DNA of 64,000 nt from an uncultured Armatimonadota bacterium. Its GTDB lineage: Bacteria; Armatimonadota; Armatimonadia; Armatimonadales; Armatimonadaceae. Position numbers and translations under genes: made by a program. This document shows positions 19,476 to 29,314 of this stretch, piece after piece. The notes below the pieces were generated by a model. It did not search any database and was not told the DNA's origin. It saw nothing but the letters and a program-made list of their open reading frames with translations. Location of the stretch: NCBI GenBank assembly GCA_903910385.1, contig CAIVZM010000063.1, forward strand, positions 62,001-126,000, given 5' to 3'. Positions within the stretch are counted from its first letter, which is position 1, and every line of letters starts with the position of its first letter.

Positions 19476-21329
19476 ATCTTCCGCCGCTTTGCGGTTCATA
19501 CCGGGGGCTTTCGCCAGGTCTTCAACCCCGGCGCGTTTCATGCGTTCCACCGAACCGAAGAAGCGGAGCAGTTCCCGGCGGCGGACGGGGCCAATCCCCG
19601 GAATTTCATCCAGAACGGACATATTCGCGGCGCGTCCGCGAACATTGCGATGGTAGGTGATCGCGAAGCGGTGGACTTCATCTCGGATACGCTGGATCAA
19701 AAATAACGCTTGCGAATTCCGTGGCAGTTCAATCGGGTCTTCCGCGCCGGGAAGGAAGATTTGCTCGAACTGCTTGGCGAGACCGATCATCGGAAATTCA
19801 TAGCCGAATTGCCGCATCGCCGCCTGAGCGGCGCTGATCTGCCCCTTGCCGCCATCGATGAGAATCAAATCGGGTTCGGAGGTGAACTTGGGGTTGCCTT
19901 CCTGCATTTGATTGAATCGGCGGGTAAGCATTTCGTACATCATGGCGAAGTCATTGGGGTTGCCTTCACTCTGTTCGATTTTAAAACGGCGGTACTCGCT
20001 CTTCTTCGGCTTACCTTCCTCGAAAACGATCATCCCACCGACGGCATGACGACCCTGCACGTTCGAGTTATCGTACGCTTCGATGCGCTGCAGGAGATTG
20101 TCCGGCATTCCAATGGCGTCCGCTAATTGACGCAACGCGCTATTGATGCGGTCGCCTTCAGCGGCGGATTGCGCCCGAATCTGTTCCAGAGCGATACGGG
20201 CGTTTGTTGCCGCCATCTCGACCAGTTTGCGTTTCTCACCCTGTTTCGGCGCTTGAAGTGTCACCTTCGCTCCCTTTTTCTGACGGAGCCACGATTCCAT
20301 TATTTCCATCTCTTCGACATGCGCCGGGAGGAGGATTTCCGAAGGGACAAAGGAGGCATCCTGATAGTACTGCTTGATAAATTCAGATGTCGCTTCCTCA
20401 AGACCGTTTTCGCCATCCGTCCCATCCAGAAGGAAATGTTCCTGACCGACCAGTTTGCCGCCCCGGACGAAGAACATCTGTACCGCCGCGCCCGACTCAT
20501 CCTGCACGACCGCAACAACATCCTGATCGCCCGTTGTCGTATTGACCACTTTCTGGCGCTCGGTAATAATTTTGATGCTGTTCAACTGGTCACGCAGTTT
20601 TGCCGCCCGCTCGAATTCCAGGTTTTCTGCCGCGTCTTCCATCTGCTTTTCCATGACTTTTATCAGTTTGTCCTGACGACCGGAGAGGAATAGTTCGGCA
20701 TCTTTCACGCCCTGAGCGTAGCGGTCAGGGTCAGCGATTCCGGCGCAGGGAGCTTCCGGGCAACGATCCATATGGTGGTAGAGGCAGGGACGTTGTTCGT
20801 TTTTATTAGTCCAGAGCTTCCGGCACGTCACCAGCGGAAACAGGCGGTAGACGAGTTTACTCGTCTCGTAAACGGCATGGCTATTGGTAAACGGACCAAA
20901 ATACTTGTTGCCATCGTCCTGCTGAACGCGACGGGTAATCAGCAGACGGGGAAATGGTTCTTTGGTCGTCAGCATCAGATAGGGGTAATGCTTGTCATCG
21001 CGCAGACGGATATTGTACTTGGGGCGGTGCTTCTTGATCAGGTTACATTCCAGAATCAGCGCTTCCAACTCGGTGTCAGTGACTATCCATTCCATATCCG
21101 TGATATTGGTGACAAGACGCTTTGTTTTAGGTGTGTGGTTTGCGGATTTCTGGAAGTAAGAGCGTACCCGATTACGCAGGTTGATCGCCTTGCCGATATA
21201 GATGATCGTCCCATCTTTATCTTTATAGATGTAACAGCCAGATTGCGTTGGCAGGTTTGCTAGCTTTTGTTCCAGCGTCATCTGAATCGGATGAGCGACG
21301 GGAGTCTGGTCAACGGAAGGGACGGACAT
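19443..21329 (-). CDS. uvrC: Excinuclease ABC subunit C
   Basis: Dual-incision nuclease of nucleotide excision repair. 628 residues, normal length. The N-terminal GIY-YIG domain reads SGCYIYKDKDGTIIYIGKA, making the 3' incision; the UVR motif (MEKQMEDAAENLEFERAAKLRDQ) that binds UvrB is around 205-240; the RNase H-like endonuclease domain has YDNSNVQGRHAVG and LILIDGGKGQ; the C-terminal helix-hairpin-helix pair ends IPGIGPVRRRELLRFFGS. Stand-alone gene, convergent with the GNAT gene. Confidence 0.97.
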   Translation of the reverse strand: MSVPSVDQTPVAHPIQMTLEQKLANLPTQSGCYIYKDKDGTIIYIGKAINLRNRVRSYFQKSANHTPKTKRLVTNITDMEWIVTDTELEALILECNLIKKHRPKYNIRLRDDKHYPYLMLTTKEPFPRLLITRRVQQDDGNKYFGPFTNSHAVYETSKLVYRLFPLVTCRKLWTNKNEQRPCLYHHMDRCPEAPCAGIADPDRYAQGVKDAELFLSGRQDKLIKVMEKQMEDAAENLEFERAAKLRDQLNSIKIITERQKVVNTTTGDQDVVAVVQDESGAAVQMFFVRGGKLVGQEHFLLDGTDGENGLEEATSEFIKQYYQDASFVPSEILLPAHVEEMEIMESWLRQKKGAKVTLQAPKQGEKRKLVEMAATNARIALEQIRAQSAAEGDRINSALRQLADAIGMPDNLLQRIEAYDNSNVQGRHAVGGMIVFEEGKPKKSEYRRFKIEQSEGNPNDFAMMYEMLTRRFNQMQEGNPKFTSEPDLILIDGGKGQISAAQAAMRQFGYEFPMIGLAKQFEQIFLPGAEDPIELPRNSQALFLIQRIRDEVHRFAITYHRNVRGRAANMSVLDEIPGIGPVRRRELLRFFGSVERMKRAGVEDLAKAPGMNRKAAEDLHAHLRGLNS

Positions 21330-21374
21330 AAACGTATTGTATCGCTTATCGAAGTATTGCCATATTCGGGCGAC

Positions 21375-21411
21375 AAAAAAACGCTCCCCTCATTCCTGAT
21401 GAGGGGAGCGT
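21375..21411 (-). terminator. Intrinsic terminator of the Asp-box protein gene
   Basis: A 13-bp perfect stem (21381-21393 with 21399-21411, ACGCTCCCCTCAT) with a 5-nt loop; on the minus strand it is followed by seven T. It separates the exported-protein gene at 21458 from uvrC. Confidence 0.85.
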
Positions 21412-21457
21412 TTCTCTTTTTGATGTGTCTGTTGATCAGACCCGTTGCAGAGAGATT

Positions 21458-24400
21458 TTAGGGAAGCCGAGTCCGGTATCCGGGGGCGTTGCTAAAGTCT
21501 CGGTCGGTTCCAGGCGGGAACGGCGGTTCCGTATACTTTCCGGCGATGTTCAAGGTTGCCGAAGTGAAAGGATACAGAGGCGGGTCACCGGAGAAGCGCA
21601 AGGTAATGACTTGCGTCTGGTTCTTACCGATTGTACCGATGTTGATGTTGCCGTTCGCAGGAATATCCGGCGTATTAAACGTCTGTCCTGCCGCGACAAT
21701 CGCTCCCTGTGTCAGACGAACGTTGAAGGCGGGGCCGCCAAGGTTCTTAATAGACACATTGACAATCAACTGATTATCGATACGATTGATCGTCGAGGTG
21801 GTGACCAGAATCGGGTTTTCGATTTTTTCGACCAGATTCTTCAGATCATACCGCCAGACGCCGCGACCGCTCGTAGCGACCACGAGTTGCTTCTGGTCTG
21901 CATTCTGGACAATTTTAAGCGAAACGCACTTGGCATTGGGAAGACCAAGTGGCGCCGTCGCATTCGTCCAGGTCGAACCGCCGTCGATGGTGACAAACAC
22001 GCCGAGATCCGAAGCCACGAAGAACGTGTTGAACGGATCATCGGTATCACGAACCAGAGCGTTCACAGGAACATCCGGCAAGGAAGCGGGCCCCTGTCCG
22101 CTTTGCGCCGTGAAAAGCGATCCGGTGAAGGTATTCGCATTGCGCCAGACACGCCCGCCGCCCGCCGCGCCGCCCAGAGAGACGGTAATATCTCCGGAAA
22201 AGGCGACTGCCGGGTTGACCGTAATGCCGGTGATCGGTCGAGTGGGAAGCCCATTCGACGCAACTCGGTTCCATCCGCCGTTGTAGTTGGGCAACGGCGT
22301 TGCGCCATCGGTGTTGTAGCCTTGCAGGTTATACCAGATTTCCCCGGTACTGGTGCCTACGTAGATGATAGCGGCGTTACGAGGAGAAACGCCGATAGAG
22401 GTGATGTATCCGCCGAAGGTCTGGCCCCCAACAGGACGCCAGACGCCACGAGCGCGGTTCGGCTGAGAGCCGCACATCATCGCTACCGGCCCCTCAAGGG
22501 CGATATTCGGGTCGAATCGCCACAGACGGTTCGTACCGAAATACAGTCCGCCGCCCGCTGATTCAGCTAACGCCACCTTTTCGCCGTAAGAAGGCTTGGT
22601 TGAACCTTGCCATGCTGTGGGAGTGGTCGTATCCTTTGGCTGAACGCGGTTGAAGTAGTAGTTCGGACCGGCGGCGTTCTTATCGAGCAAGATTACCGTT
22701 TCCGGCGCGCCTGCAGGAACCATATATCGGTCGGGGGTAATATCCAGACCCGTTTGCCAGTTATCGCTGGTGCGAATGATGCGGCGGAAAGGCCACTTGC
22801 CGTCGCCCCCGTTGTCTACATAAACATACTGCGTATCGCCCGTCGGGTCGCTTGTCGCGATCAGTCCGGCGACGCCGTAGTTTCCTGCTAAAACCGGAGT
22901 CTCGGCAGGCGTGGGTGGGAAGAACGGCCCATTCGTTGCATCCGTGAAATCCGGAACTACCTTTGTGGGGAGGCAGTCTGCAACCGTCAGACTGTACCGG
23001 AAGTCATTGGTGATCGGGGACGGCGCGTAAGGAACGGTGTCCCATTTGACGATGCTGTCCGTATCAGTCAGAGATGCCGCAAACTTGGGAGCTCCAATAT
23101 TATTCCCACCCGCGATACCGCGCATCTGGTTATCATCGCGCAGGAAGAAGTCCGCATTCAGGAGCGGTTGAACCGTCAGGGACGAGTTCAGGTCTACATT
23201 GTAATTCCACAGCCAGTCGGTATCCAGATCGTAGAACTGAGCAGGATCAACGGAGGAAGGGAGATATTCAAGAACATACGCCCCGCCATCATTCGCCACG
23301 CCAAAGCGCGCCAGACCGTTGCTGATATTATCAGGAGACTGAGCGACCAGATGCTGGTCGATATGCGTTCCCCAATCCAAACTCAGAGGGTCAATCGAAA
23401 CCTCTGTCCAATCCAGACCAGAACCAACGTCTTTGCCCCCGCCAAAGAGGGAACTACCGACCCGGACGCCGATTCCAAGCGACGCCGAAAGCGCACGAGA
23501 TGCGCCGAATAGCGCTTCTCGCGCTACTGGAGTCGTTCCGATCGGATCGCCATTACTGTCCAGCAGGTTGACTGGTACAAGCCCGGAAATCAGATTGGTG
23601 TTGGAGAAGGAAGCGTACCAGTTGTTTTCGTATCCCACCGTTGGCATATCGCCGAGGGTAGAAACATAGGGGTAATCGCCGTTTATTCCGACCCAGGTCG
23701 CGCCCCGGTCTGTGCTCTTGAAGATACGACCGTCGCCCAACGCTCCGCTGGCATCCATCACATAAACAAAATCCGCCGCGTTCGGCAGTTTGGAAGCCGA
23801 TACCTTCAGATTGACGTTGGGAACTCCTGCGCCGTTGAATACCAGCGGTAGAGACCCCACTTTTTGCCACGTCGCGCCGTAGTTATCGGAGCGATAGAGG
23901 CCGTCATTGATGCGGGTGGCGTAGAAGGTGCGCGACCGATCAGGTCGTCGCGCCGAGTAGTCAATTTTAGACCAATCGCCACCGGGAAGCGTTCCGCCGC
24001 CGACCAATCCCGCCTTCGTCCAGGTATTTCCTTCATCAAAGGAGTTCCAGATGTTGCCAGGGGTGGTTCCACGCCCGGACGAGGCGATAATGTGTCGGTT
24101 ATTTTCCGGGTCGATGATGATCGTGCTGACAGACGTTCCTTCAAAGATAAGTCCGTTCGCGTTCCGATCCGCGATCTTGGTCCACGTCTTGCCATCGTTG
24201 ACCGATTTCATGATGCCGACGCCAAGTCCCTGAATGCCGCCGCCAGTTCCCGCTCCCGAACCGCCATCGAAGTCGCCGGTGCCGACATAAACGATGCGAC
24301 TGGTCTTGGGATGGACTGCGACGCTGGAAGTTCGCAGAATCGGAAATGAGTAGTCGGACAGCGGTTGGATTCCCGTAATGGAGACAGGAGCGTTACCGCT

Positions 24401-25009
24401 CTTAAAAGGCTGCGGACCGCTGATATTGTAATCGATGGTCGCTCGCCAGAGACCGCCGTTTGCTGTCGCCAGATAGAGAATGTTGGGACGTGTGGCGTCC
24501 CATGCCATACCATTAATGCGTCCGGACACCGTTCCCGGTCCCATCGCAGAAGTGTAGGGCGGATCCATCTGATTGGGACCGGTGGAAATCCATCGGTTTT
24601 CCGTATTGATAGGGTTGACTGCCAGAGAGCCAAAAGAAGCTCCGGACAGACCGTTATTTCCTCCGCCACGAGTGAAAGGCGCGGGCGCCATCTGATCGCG
24701 CTGTTTGATAGCGCGTAGCAGGGCGGCGGCCTCTTCGGGCGAAAGGGTGTCGGTCACGGGTTTAGGGCGACCGGCGGGACTGGCGGGAAATCCCCAGTTT
24801 GCGTTAAACGGAACGAGCGGCAGACGCTTTAGCAGTTCCTGTCGCCGCCGTTCCGCCGCTTCCTTTCGCAGTCGCACGAGACGTTGTTGGTTCGTCTCTT
24901 GCGCTTGCGCCGGGGGGGGCGTCGCAATCAGGGCAGTGACAAAGAACGCCACCGCCAGCGGGACGCTCCGGGTCAAAAATCGGTTAGAATGCATCTTCCT
25001 TGCTCTCAT
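21458..25009 (-). CDS. Large exported Asp-box (BNR/sortilin-like) repeat protein
   Basis: 1183 residues. A Sec signal peptide (hydrophobic run ending PPPAQAQ) is followed by a charged helical stretch and then a beta-propeller region with at least five Asp-boxes (S/T-x-D-x-G-x-T-W): SVNDGKTW, SFDEGNTW, SDNYGATW, STDRGATW and TIDGGSTW. The last 110 residues look like an Ig-like/CARDB domain (VNVSIKNLGGPAFNVRL). Such folds occur in sialidases, sortilin-type receptors and photosystem assembly factors; no glycosidase catalytic residues are apparent, so a binding or scaffold role is more likely. ATG 25009 has GGAG ten bases upstream; ATG 24994 is an alternative. Last of three exported repeat-protein genes. 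Confidence 0.85.
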   Translation of the reverse strand: MRARKMHSNRFLTRSVPLAVAFFVTALIATPPPAQAQETNQQRLVRLRKEAAERRRQELLKRLPLVPFNANWGFPASPAGRPKPVTDTLSPEEAAALLRAIKQRDQMAPAPFTRGGGNNGLSGASFGSLAVNPINTENRWISTGPNQMDPPYTSAMGPGTVSGRINGMAWDATRPNILYLATANGGLWRATIDYNISGPQPFKSGNAPVSITGIQPLSDYSFPILRTSSVAVHPKTSRIVYVGTGDFDGGSGAGTGGGIQGLGVGIMKSVNDGKTWTKIADRNANGLIFEGTSVSTIIIDPENNRHIIASSGRGTTPGNIWNSFDEGNTWTKAGLVGGGTLPGGDWSKIDYSARRPDRSRTFYATRINDGLYRSDNYGATWQKVGSLPLVFNGAGVPNVNLKVSASKLPNAADFVYVMDASGALGDGRIFKSTDRGATWVGINGDYPYVSTLGDMPTVGYENNWYASFSNTNLISGLVPVNLLDSNGDPIGTTPVAREALFGASRALSASLGIGVRVGSSLFGGGKDVGSGLDWTEVSIDPLSLDWGTHIDQHLVAQSPDNISNGLARFGVANDGGAYVLEYLPSSVDPAQFYDLDTDWLWNYNVDLNSSLTVQPLLNADFFLRDDNQMRGIAGGNNIGAPKFAASLTDTDSIVKWDTVPYAPSPITNDFRYSLTVADCLPTKVVPDFTDATNGPFFPPTPAETPVLAGNYGVAGLIATSDPTGDTQYVYVDNGGDGKWPFRRIIRTSDNWQTGLDITPDRYMVPAGAPETVILLDKNAAGPNYYFNRVQPKDTTTPTAWQGSTKPSYGEKVALAESAGGGLYFGTNRLWRFDPNIALEGPVAMMCGSQPNRARGVWRPVGGQTFGGYITSIGVSPRNAAIIYVGTSTGEIWYNLQGYNTDGATPLPNYNGGWNRVASNGLPTRPITGITVNPAVAFSGDITVSLGGAAGGGRVWRNANTFTGSLFTAQSGQGPASLPDVPVNALVRDTDDPFNTFFVASDLGVFVTIDGGSTWTNATAPLGLPNAKCVSLKIVQNADQKQLVVATSGRGVWRYDLKNLVEKIENPILVTTSTINRIDNQLIVNVSIKNLGGPAFNVRLTQGAIVAAGQTFNTPDIPANGNINIGTIGKNQTQVITLRFSGDPPLYPFTSATLNIAGKYTEPPFPPGTDRDFSNAPGYRTRLP

Positions 25010-25232
25010 AAACTTTCGCTCTCCGTCTGACGGTCTCAGCGCAGGTATAGTTCACCTGCTTGAGATTGCCGTTTAACCGGGTTGCTTGATAAGGGCGCGA
25101 GTATGACCTGATAAGAACGGCATCCGGCGGACGGGATCGAGGGAATACTCCCGGAATCCCGTCCGCCGCGCCGCTCTATGGCTCTCCTTCAGAACAGGGA
25201 AGCGTTTTGGCGCGTCCCCATCTTTTTGCTCA

Positions 25233-25268
25233 ACGCTTTCCCGGTAATGAAATTTTCCGGGAAAGCGT
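25233..25268. terminator. Hairpin downstream of the PQQ-like lipoprotein gene
   Basis: Stem ACGCTTTCCCGG (25233-25244) and its complement (25257-25268) with a 12-nt loop, starting 10 bp beyond the stop codon. It lacks a proper T-run on the minus strand, so it may protect the RNA 3' end rather than be a classic terminator. The rest of the gap to 25010 shows nothing recognisable. Confidence 0.45.
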
Positions 25269-25277
25269 CGATCTTAT

Positions 25278-27443
25278 TTATTGAATGGCGTAAACAGTGC
25301 CATCGAATCCGCCGATAACGAGCTTGCCATCGCTACCCAACGCCGGAGATGATTCCAGAGAGTTGGCGATTCCGCCCACATTGGGCGTCGTCAGTAGCGG
25401 GATGGCGGAATGCTCATTACCATTGTCCGACGTATCCACTGCATAGACGGTTCCGTCGCGACATCCGATATAGAGTTGCGAACCATCGCCACTCAATGCG
25501 GGTGAGGACGTAAACCCATCCGAGAAGTACGGATTCCCATTGATATCCGGCGATTTGGTTCGCCAGATTTGCGCTCCCGTTGTCGTATTGACGGCGACAA
25601 TCTTATGGTCGCTGATACCGGAAGTGTTATCCAGAGTTGCGAGATAGATCGTCGTTGTGTCCGCCGAAAGCGCCGGGGTCGAGAAGATCGGCGCAGAAGC
25701 GTCGTATCGGAACGGTTGCAGGTTCGAGGTCAGGATTGCGCCGCCGGTAATACCATCGTAAGCAAGGAGCGAACCGCTCGTCGTCGCCACGAACAGGGTA
25801 GACTTACCATTGACCGTAGCGATCAGCGGAGCCGCGACAACCGGGCCGTCTACCGCAATGGATTGGCTCAGAGTTGCGCCATTTGCGTAAGAAAGGCTAT
25901 TGTTTGCCGGGATGCCCGTTGCGATGATGTAGACCGTAGAATCCGTCGTCGTCCGGGAGGCGATGTAGATAAATCGCTGATCTTCCGAAAGCGCCGGGGT
26001 TCCAAGAACGCCATTTCGGGCGGCGTACTGCCAGATACGGTTCGGCTGACCCGTGATCGGAGCCTTGATATCGCTTCCGGTCAGGCTGTTGAAGGCGTAG
26101 AGTTTGTTGTCCGGTTCGACGGTAGCGACGTAAAGAACGCCGTTGCGGTCGATGGTCGGGGACGCCAGCACTGGACCGCCTACTTTCCGTTGCCAGACTA
26201 ACTGATAGCCCGTCGTCGTCGCTGTTGCCGGACCGGTGTCCTTCAGCGCGAAGATGTCGCCGTCCAGAGTGCCGAAGTAGATGGTGCCATCCTGACCGAT
26301 AACGGGAGCGGAATCCACGTAGCCCTTCGCGCCAGCATCGAATACCCACTTGAATCCGCCCGTTTTCGGGTCTAAGGCGTAGAGCTTATGGTCACCCTCT
26401 GAAGCCCCGTTTTTCTGTCGGGTGCCGATATAGATGGTTCCATCCTGTGCAATAGCGGCGGAAGACAGTACAAAGGCGCTACCCGTCTCTTTTTTCCAGA
26501 GGAAAGTGCCATTCACGTTGGGGTAAGTGGTGATGTTTCCGGGCGGGTTACCAGTGTTGCCCAGATCTCCGTGGAACTTCGCCCACTGCGCGACCTGAGA
26601 AAGACCAACCGGGACAACCGTCAAAGAAACCGTTCCGGTCTTCTGTGATTCCGTATCCGTCAACGTAATGGTGACATTTTTCGGCGTGGTGGTATTGGCG
26701 AGCGCCGCTGATGCGGTCACAACGCCTGTACCACTGACCGTTGCGATGGAATTGTCAGAGGAAGTCCATTGCAATTTGCTCGGTGTCAGTGGCACCCGGT
26801 AGGGACCTGCCGGGGTCGCAGTCGTCGCCGTTGCATCAAAGGCGGTAGCGGTAAGAGTCAGGCTCTGGCCCGGTCGGACACGCGCCAGAGTGTCGGCGCC
26901 AACTTCGACATCGGTGGGCAATGCCAGTGTGATATTGGCTATGGTCGAATCCATCGTCAGAGCGACTGGGGTCGCCGATCCTGGGCCGACGGTAATATTG
27001 CCCGCCGTCTTGGCTGCCTGCACGACATTATCGCCCGTTGTGGGGTCAATCGTCCCGTTGCCTGCAACCTTCTTGGCGACTGCTGTGGCGGTGTAGGTTC
27101 CGGTAGGAATCTCGCCGGTCGTTTGTTTGACCGAGGTGGGCCATTCGGCAGGTCGATTAAATGTCAACTGTGTCTGGAAAGCCGTTGGCAGGTTGGCGTC
27201 CGGCGTTCGCGTCAGAGTGACGATAATGGTGTCGGAGGCGGCGGGGATAAGGCGCGAGCGCTCCGGCCAAACGACGGTCATGGTGACCGCGCCTTTGGCG
27301 CGAGTCATATTCAGGGACGGCGTGTTGTTTTTTGACCCGCCGCCGCAACCCGTGAGGGGCGCGCTCGCCAGGAGGGCGGTGAAAACCGCCACTCCCGCGA
27401 ACGCCGCCCGTGCGGATGTCCTCATAGGTACGCTGCTCCTCAT
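25278..27443 (-). CDS. Lipoprotein with Ig-like and PQQ-like beta-propeller domains
   Basis: 721 residues. The signal ends in a lipobox (LTGCGGG), so it is membrane-anchored. After a linker, residues about 170-280 form a bacterial Ig-like (Big_2-type) domain (WTSSDNSIATVSGTGVVTAS). The remainder is a PQQ-like propeller with repeated blades: DGTIYIGT, DGTIYFGTLDGDIFALK, NGVLYVATV, SQLYIGCRDGTVYAVD and LVIGGFDGTVYAIQ. PQQ-like repeats here lack quinoprotein dehydrogenase catalytic motifs and resemble BamB-like scaffolds. It starts 1 nt after the stop of the upstream Ig-like lipoprotein gene, so both are co-translated. Confidence 0.87.
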   Translation of the reverse strand: MRSSVPMRTSARAAFAGVAVFTALLASAPLTGCGGGSKNNTPSLNMTRAKGAVTMTVVWPERSRLIPAASDTIIVTLTRTPDANLPTAFQTQLTFNRPAEWPTSVKQTTGEIPTGTYTATAVAKKVAGNGTIDPTTGDNVVQAAKTAGNITVGPGSATPVALTMDSTIANITLALPTDVEVGADTLARVRPGQSLTLTATAFDATATTATPAGPYRVPLTPSKLQWTSSDNSIATVSGTGVVTASAALANTTTPKNVTITLTDTESQKTGTVSLTVVPVGLSQVAQWAKFHGDLGNTGNPPGNITTYPNVNGTFLWKKETGSAFVLSSAAIAQDGTIYIGTRQKNGASEGDHKLYALDPKTGGFKWVFDAGAKGYVDSAPVIGQDGTIYFGTLDGDIFALKDTGPATATTTGYQLVWQRKVGGPVLASPTIDRNGVLYVATVEPDNKLYAFNSLTGSDIKAPITGQPNRIWQYAARNGVLGTPALSEDQRFIYIASRTTTDSTVYIIATGIPANNSLSYANGATLSQSIAVDGPVVAAPLIATVNGKSTLFVATTSGSLLAYDGITGGAILTSNLQPFRYDASAPIFSTPALSADTTTIYLATLDNTSGISDHKIVAVNTTTGAQIWRTKSPDINGNPYFSDGFTSSPALSGDGSQLYIGCRDGTVYAVDTSDNGNEHSAIPLLTTPNVGGIANSLESSPALGSDGKLVIGGFDGTVYAIQ

Positions 27444-27444
27444 A

Positions 27445-29139
27445 TTAGTTCACCGTTATCCCGGCAGAGCCTGATTCTACTTTGACGAAGATAATCGTCG
27501 GGGGGAAGGCCGGGTCATAGTTGCTGGTGGCGCGAATCTTTACCTGATCCTGGGCGGTACCCGGCGCGGAATAGAGACCGCCATCGGGCGTTATCGAACC
27601 GCCGCCTGAGATAATCGTCCATTTGATGCCTGCGTCCTGTCCGGCGGGCAGATTGACAAGCGTTCCCGTGAACTGGCGCTGAGCATTGATCGGCAGGCGA
27701 TACGGATTCGCTTCCGTGCCATCTCCCGGCGCGCCCGGCGCCGTGACGGTAATTCCTGTGATAGCCGATCCGACAGGGATCGTCACCGTCGCCTTCTTCC
27801 GGGTGTCATATTTGCTGGTCGCAACCACGGTCGCATTGTACGATTCGGCGCGAGTGGGGTTCGAGGTGAACAGCCCGGCGTCGTTGATCGAACCGGAGTT
27901 CGCACTCGTTACCTGCCAGGTGACGCCGTCATCTTTACCATCCGGCACGTTGGACACCTTTGCGGTCAATTGTAGAGTTCCGCCCTTGAACGATACCTTG
28001 GGGATCGGGGTCGGAAGCACGGAGACAGCAACCTGTGAAGTGACGATCACCGGGACACGGACGCTGACCAACGGGTCATAGTTGCTGGTAGCGACAACCG
28101 TGAAAGTCCCTTCGCGTTGCAACGACGTGAAGACGCCGTTAGCGTCGATACTGCCCGCTGAGGCGCCTTCCGCTACAGACCAGATGACGCCTTTAGCGCC
28201 CGTGCCAGCATTGTCGTTCTTGATATCCACCTTAAAGGGGATCTGCGATTCGATAGAAACGGTGGGGTTCTTCGGTGTCACATCCAGCGTGACTTTAGAG
28301 CGAACCGTGATTGTCGCCGAAGCGCTCACCGCACCGTCGATAGAAGCGGTTATCACCGCGCTACCGGGAGCCTTACCCGTAATCGAAGTCGATTGAGCGG
28401 TCACTGCCGGGGACGGCGGAACCGTGCTGGTGTCGCTGACCAGTTTGAGAGTCGCGGGCGTCGATGTGTTGTTCGATGTATCCAACGCAACGATGTTATT
28501 TTTTTCATCCCGTGGCTCATACAGAATGACATCGTCACCGGGAACATTGCTCAACCGTTTGGTCTGATCGATGGTGATGCTTTGCTCGGCGGGAATAGTC
28601 ACTTTCTGAATTTTGGCGACCGCCGCGACGGTAGCGTTCAGGTTACCATCCGAACCAACGCTGGCGCTGGCTCCTGCGGTTCCGACTAGCGTACCCTTGC
28701 CATCGTAGTCAGAGTAAAACTTGACGTCTAGGGCATAGGCGCCTGGAGTGACTTTAGAAGTCGACAGGTACGTCTTGGATCCGCCGGTATCGACATCGGC
28801 GGTGCGGTTGACCGTCTGCGTCAGTGCGGTGGAGGGATTCTGGTTCGCATTGGTCAGGGACACGACCGCAGAAACGGCGGAGGCGACGCTGGTAACGCCG
28901 TTAGTCTGTTGACGCGAAACCCGGTTCGCCCAGATGATCGTCGTTTTGACATTGACCGGGGCTGATGGGGTAGGTGTGGGCGTGGGCGTCGGCGTTCCGG
29001 GCGTGGGCGTCGATATTGACCCCCCGCCGGGCGAAGAACTGCTTCCACCGCCGCACCCTGCGCTCAACAGGGGAGAGGCGATGACCGCGACTGCCAGCGT
29101 CAGCGGATAAAGCCAACGGAAACCGGTAGGTAAGCGCAT
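27445..29139 (-). CDS. Ig-like-repeat lipoprotein with Thr-Pro linker
   Basis: Starts at ATG 29139, which has AGGAG seven bases upstream; an earlier start at 29187 gives a poor signal. The signal ends LLSAGCGGGSSSS, a lipobox. A low-complexity linker of alternating Thr and Pro follows, typical of surface-exposed spacers. The rest carries several Ig-like modules, seen from repeated phrases such as KAPGSAVITASIDG, GSIDANGVFTSL, GSINDAGLFTSNP and GSITPDGGLYSAPG, each followed by a VVATSNYD-type strand. About 564 residues, no enzymatic motif. First gene of the exported trio; function presumably adhesive or structural (inference). Confidence 0.85.
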   Translation of the reverse strand: MRLPTGFRWLYPLTLAVAVIASPLLSAGCGGGSSSSPGGGSISTPTPGTPTPTPTPTPSAPVNVKTTIIWANRVSRQQTNGVTSVASAVSAVVSLTNANQNPSTALTQTVNRTADVDTGGSKTYLSTSKVTPGAYALDVKFYSDYDGKGTLVGTAGASASVGSDGNLNATVAAVAKIQKVTIPAEQSITIDQTKRLSNVPGDDVILYEPRDEKNNIVALDTSNNTSTPATLKLVSDTSTVPPSPAVTAQSTSITGKAPGSAVITASIDGAVSASATITVRSKVTLDVTPKNPTVSIESQIPFKVDIKNDNAGTGAKGVIWSVAEGASAGSIDANGVFTSLQREGTFTVVATSNYDPLVSVRVPVIVTSQVAVSVLPTPIPKVSFKGGTLQLTAKVSNVPDGKDDGVTWQVTSANSGSINDAGLFTSNPTRAESYNATVVATSKYDTRKKATVTIPVGSAITGITVTAPGAPGDGTEANPYRLPINAQRQFTGTLVNLPAGQDAGIKWTIISGGGSITPDGGLYSAPGTAQDQVKIRATSNYDPAFPPTIIFVKVESGSAGITVN

Positions 29140-29146
29140 AGATACA

Positions 29147-29151
29147 CTCCT
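29147..29151 (-). promoter_or_regulatory. Ribosome binding site fixing the Ig-like lipoprotein start
   Basis: AGGAG on the minus strand, seven bases before ATG 29139. It decides for this start over the in-frame codon at 29187, because the shorter form begins directly with a lipoprotein signal. Confidence 0.7.
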
Positions 29152-29314
29152 CTGACGCGAGGCCGTAATGAACGCCTCGCGTGACATATCCTTACTAAGG
29201 GTAACCGCCGCTAAAGAAGTCGTCGGTTTAACTTGCGTGAATCAGGCATGGCGGGAGTGAGAAACACCCCCGGCGAAAGCCATTTCGACACAGCAAAAAA
29301 GGATTCCTTCTTCG

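Noticed and set aside
21425-22561. Long open frame (378 codons) on the plus strand opposite the Asp-box protein gene
   Set aside because: It is antisense to a gene with a clear signal peptide, Asp-boxes and terminator; its translation is Arg-rich and low in family resemblance.
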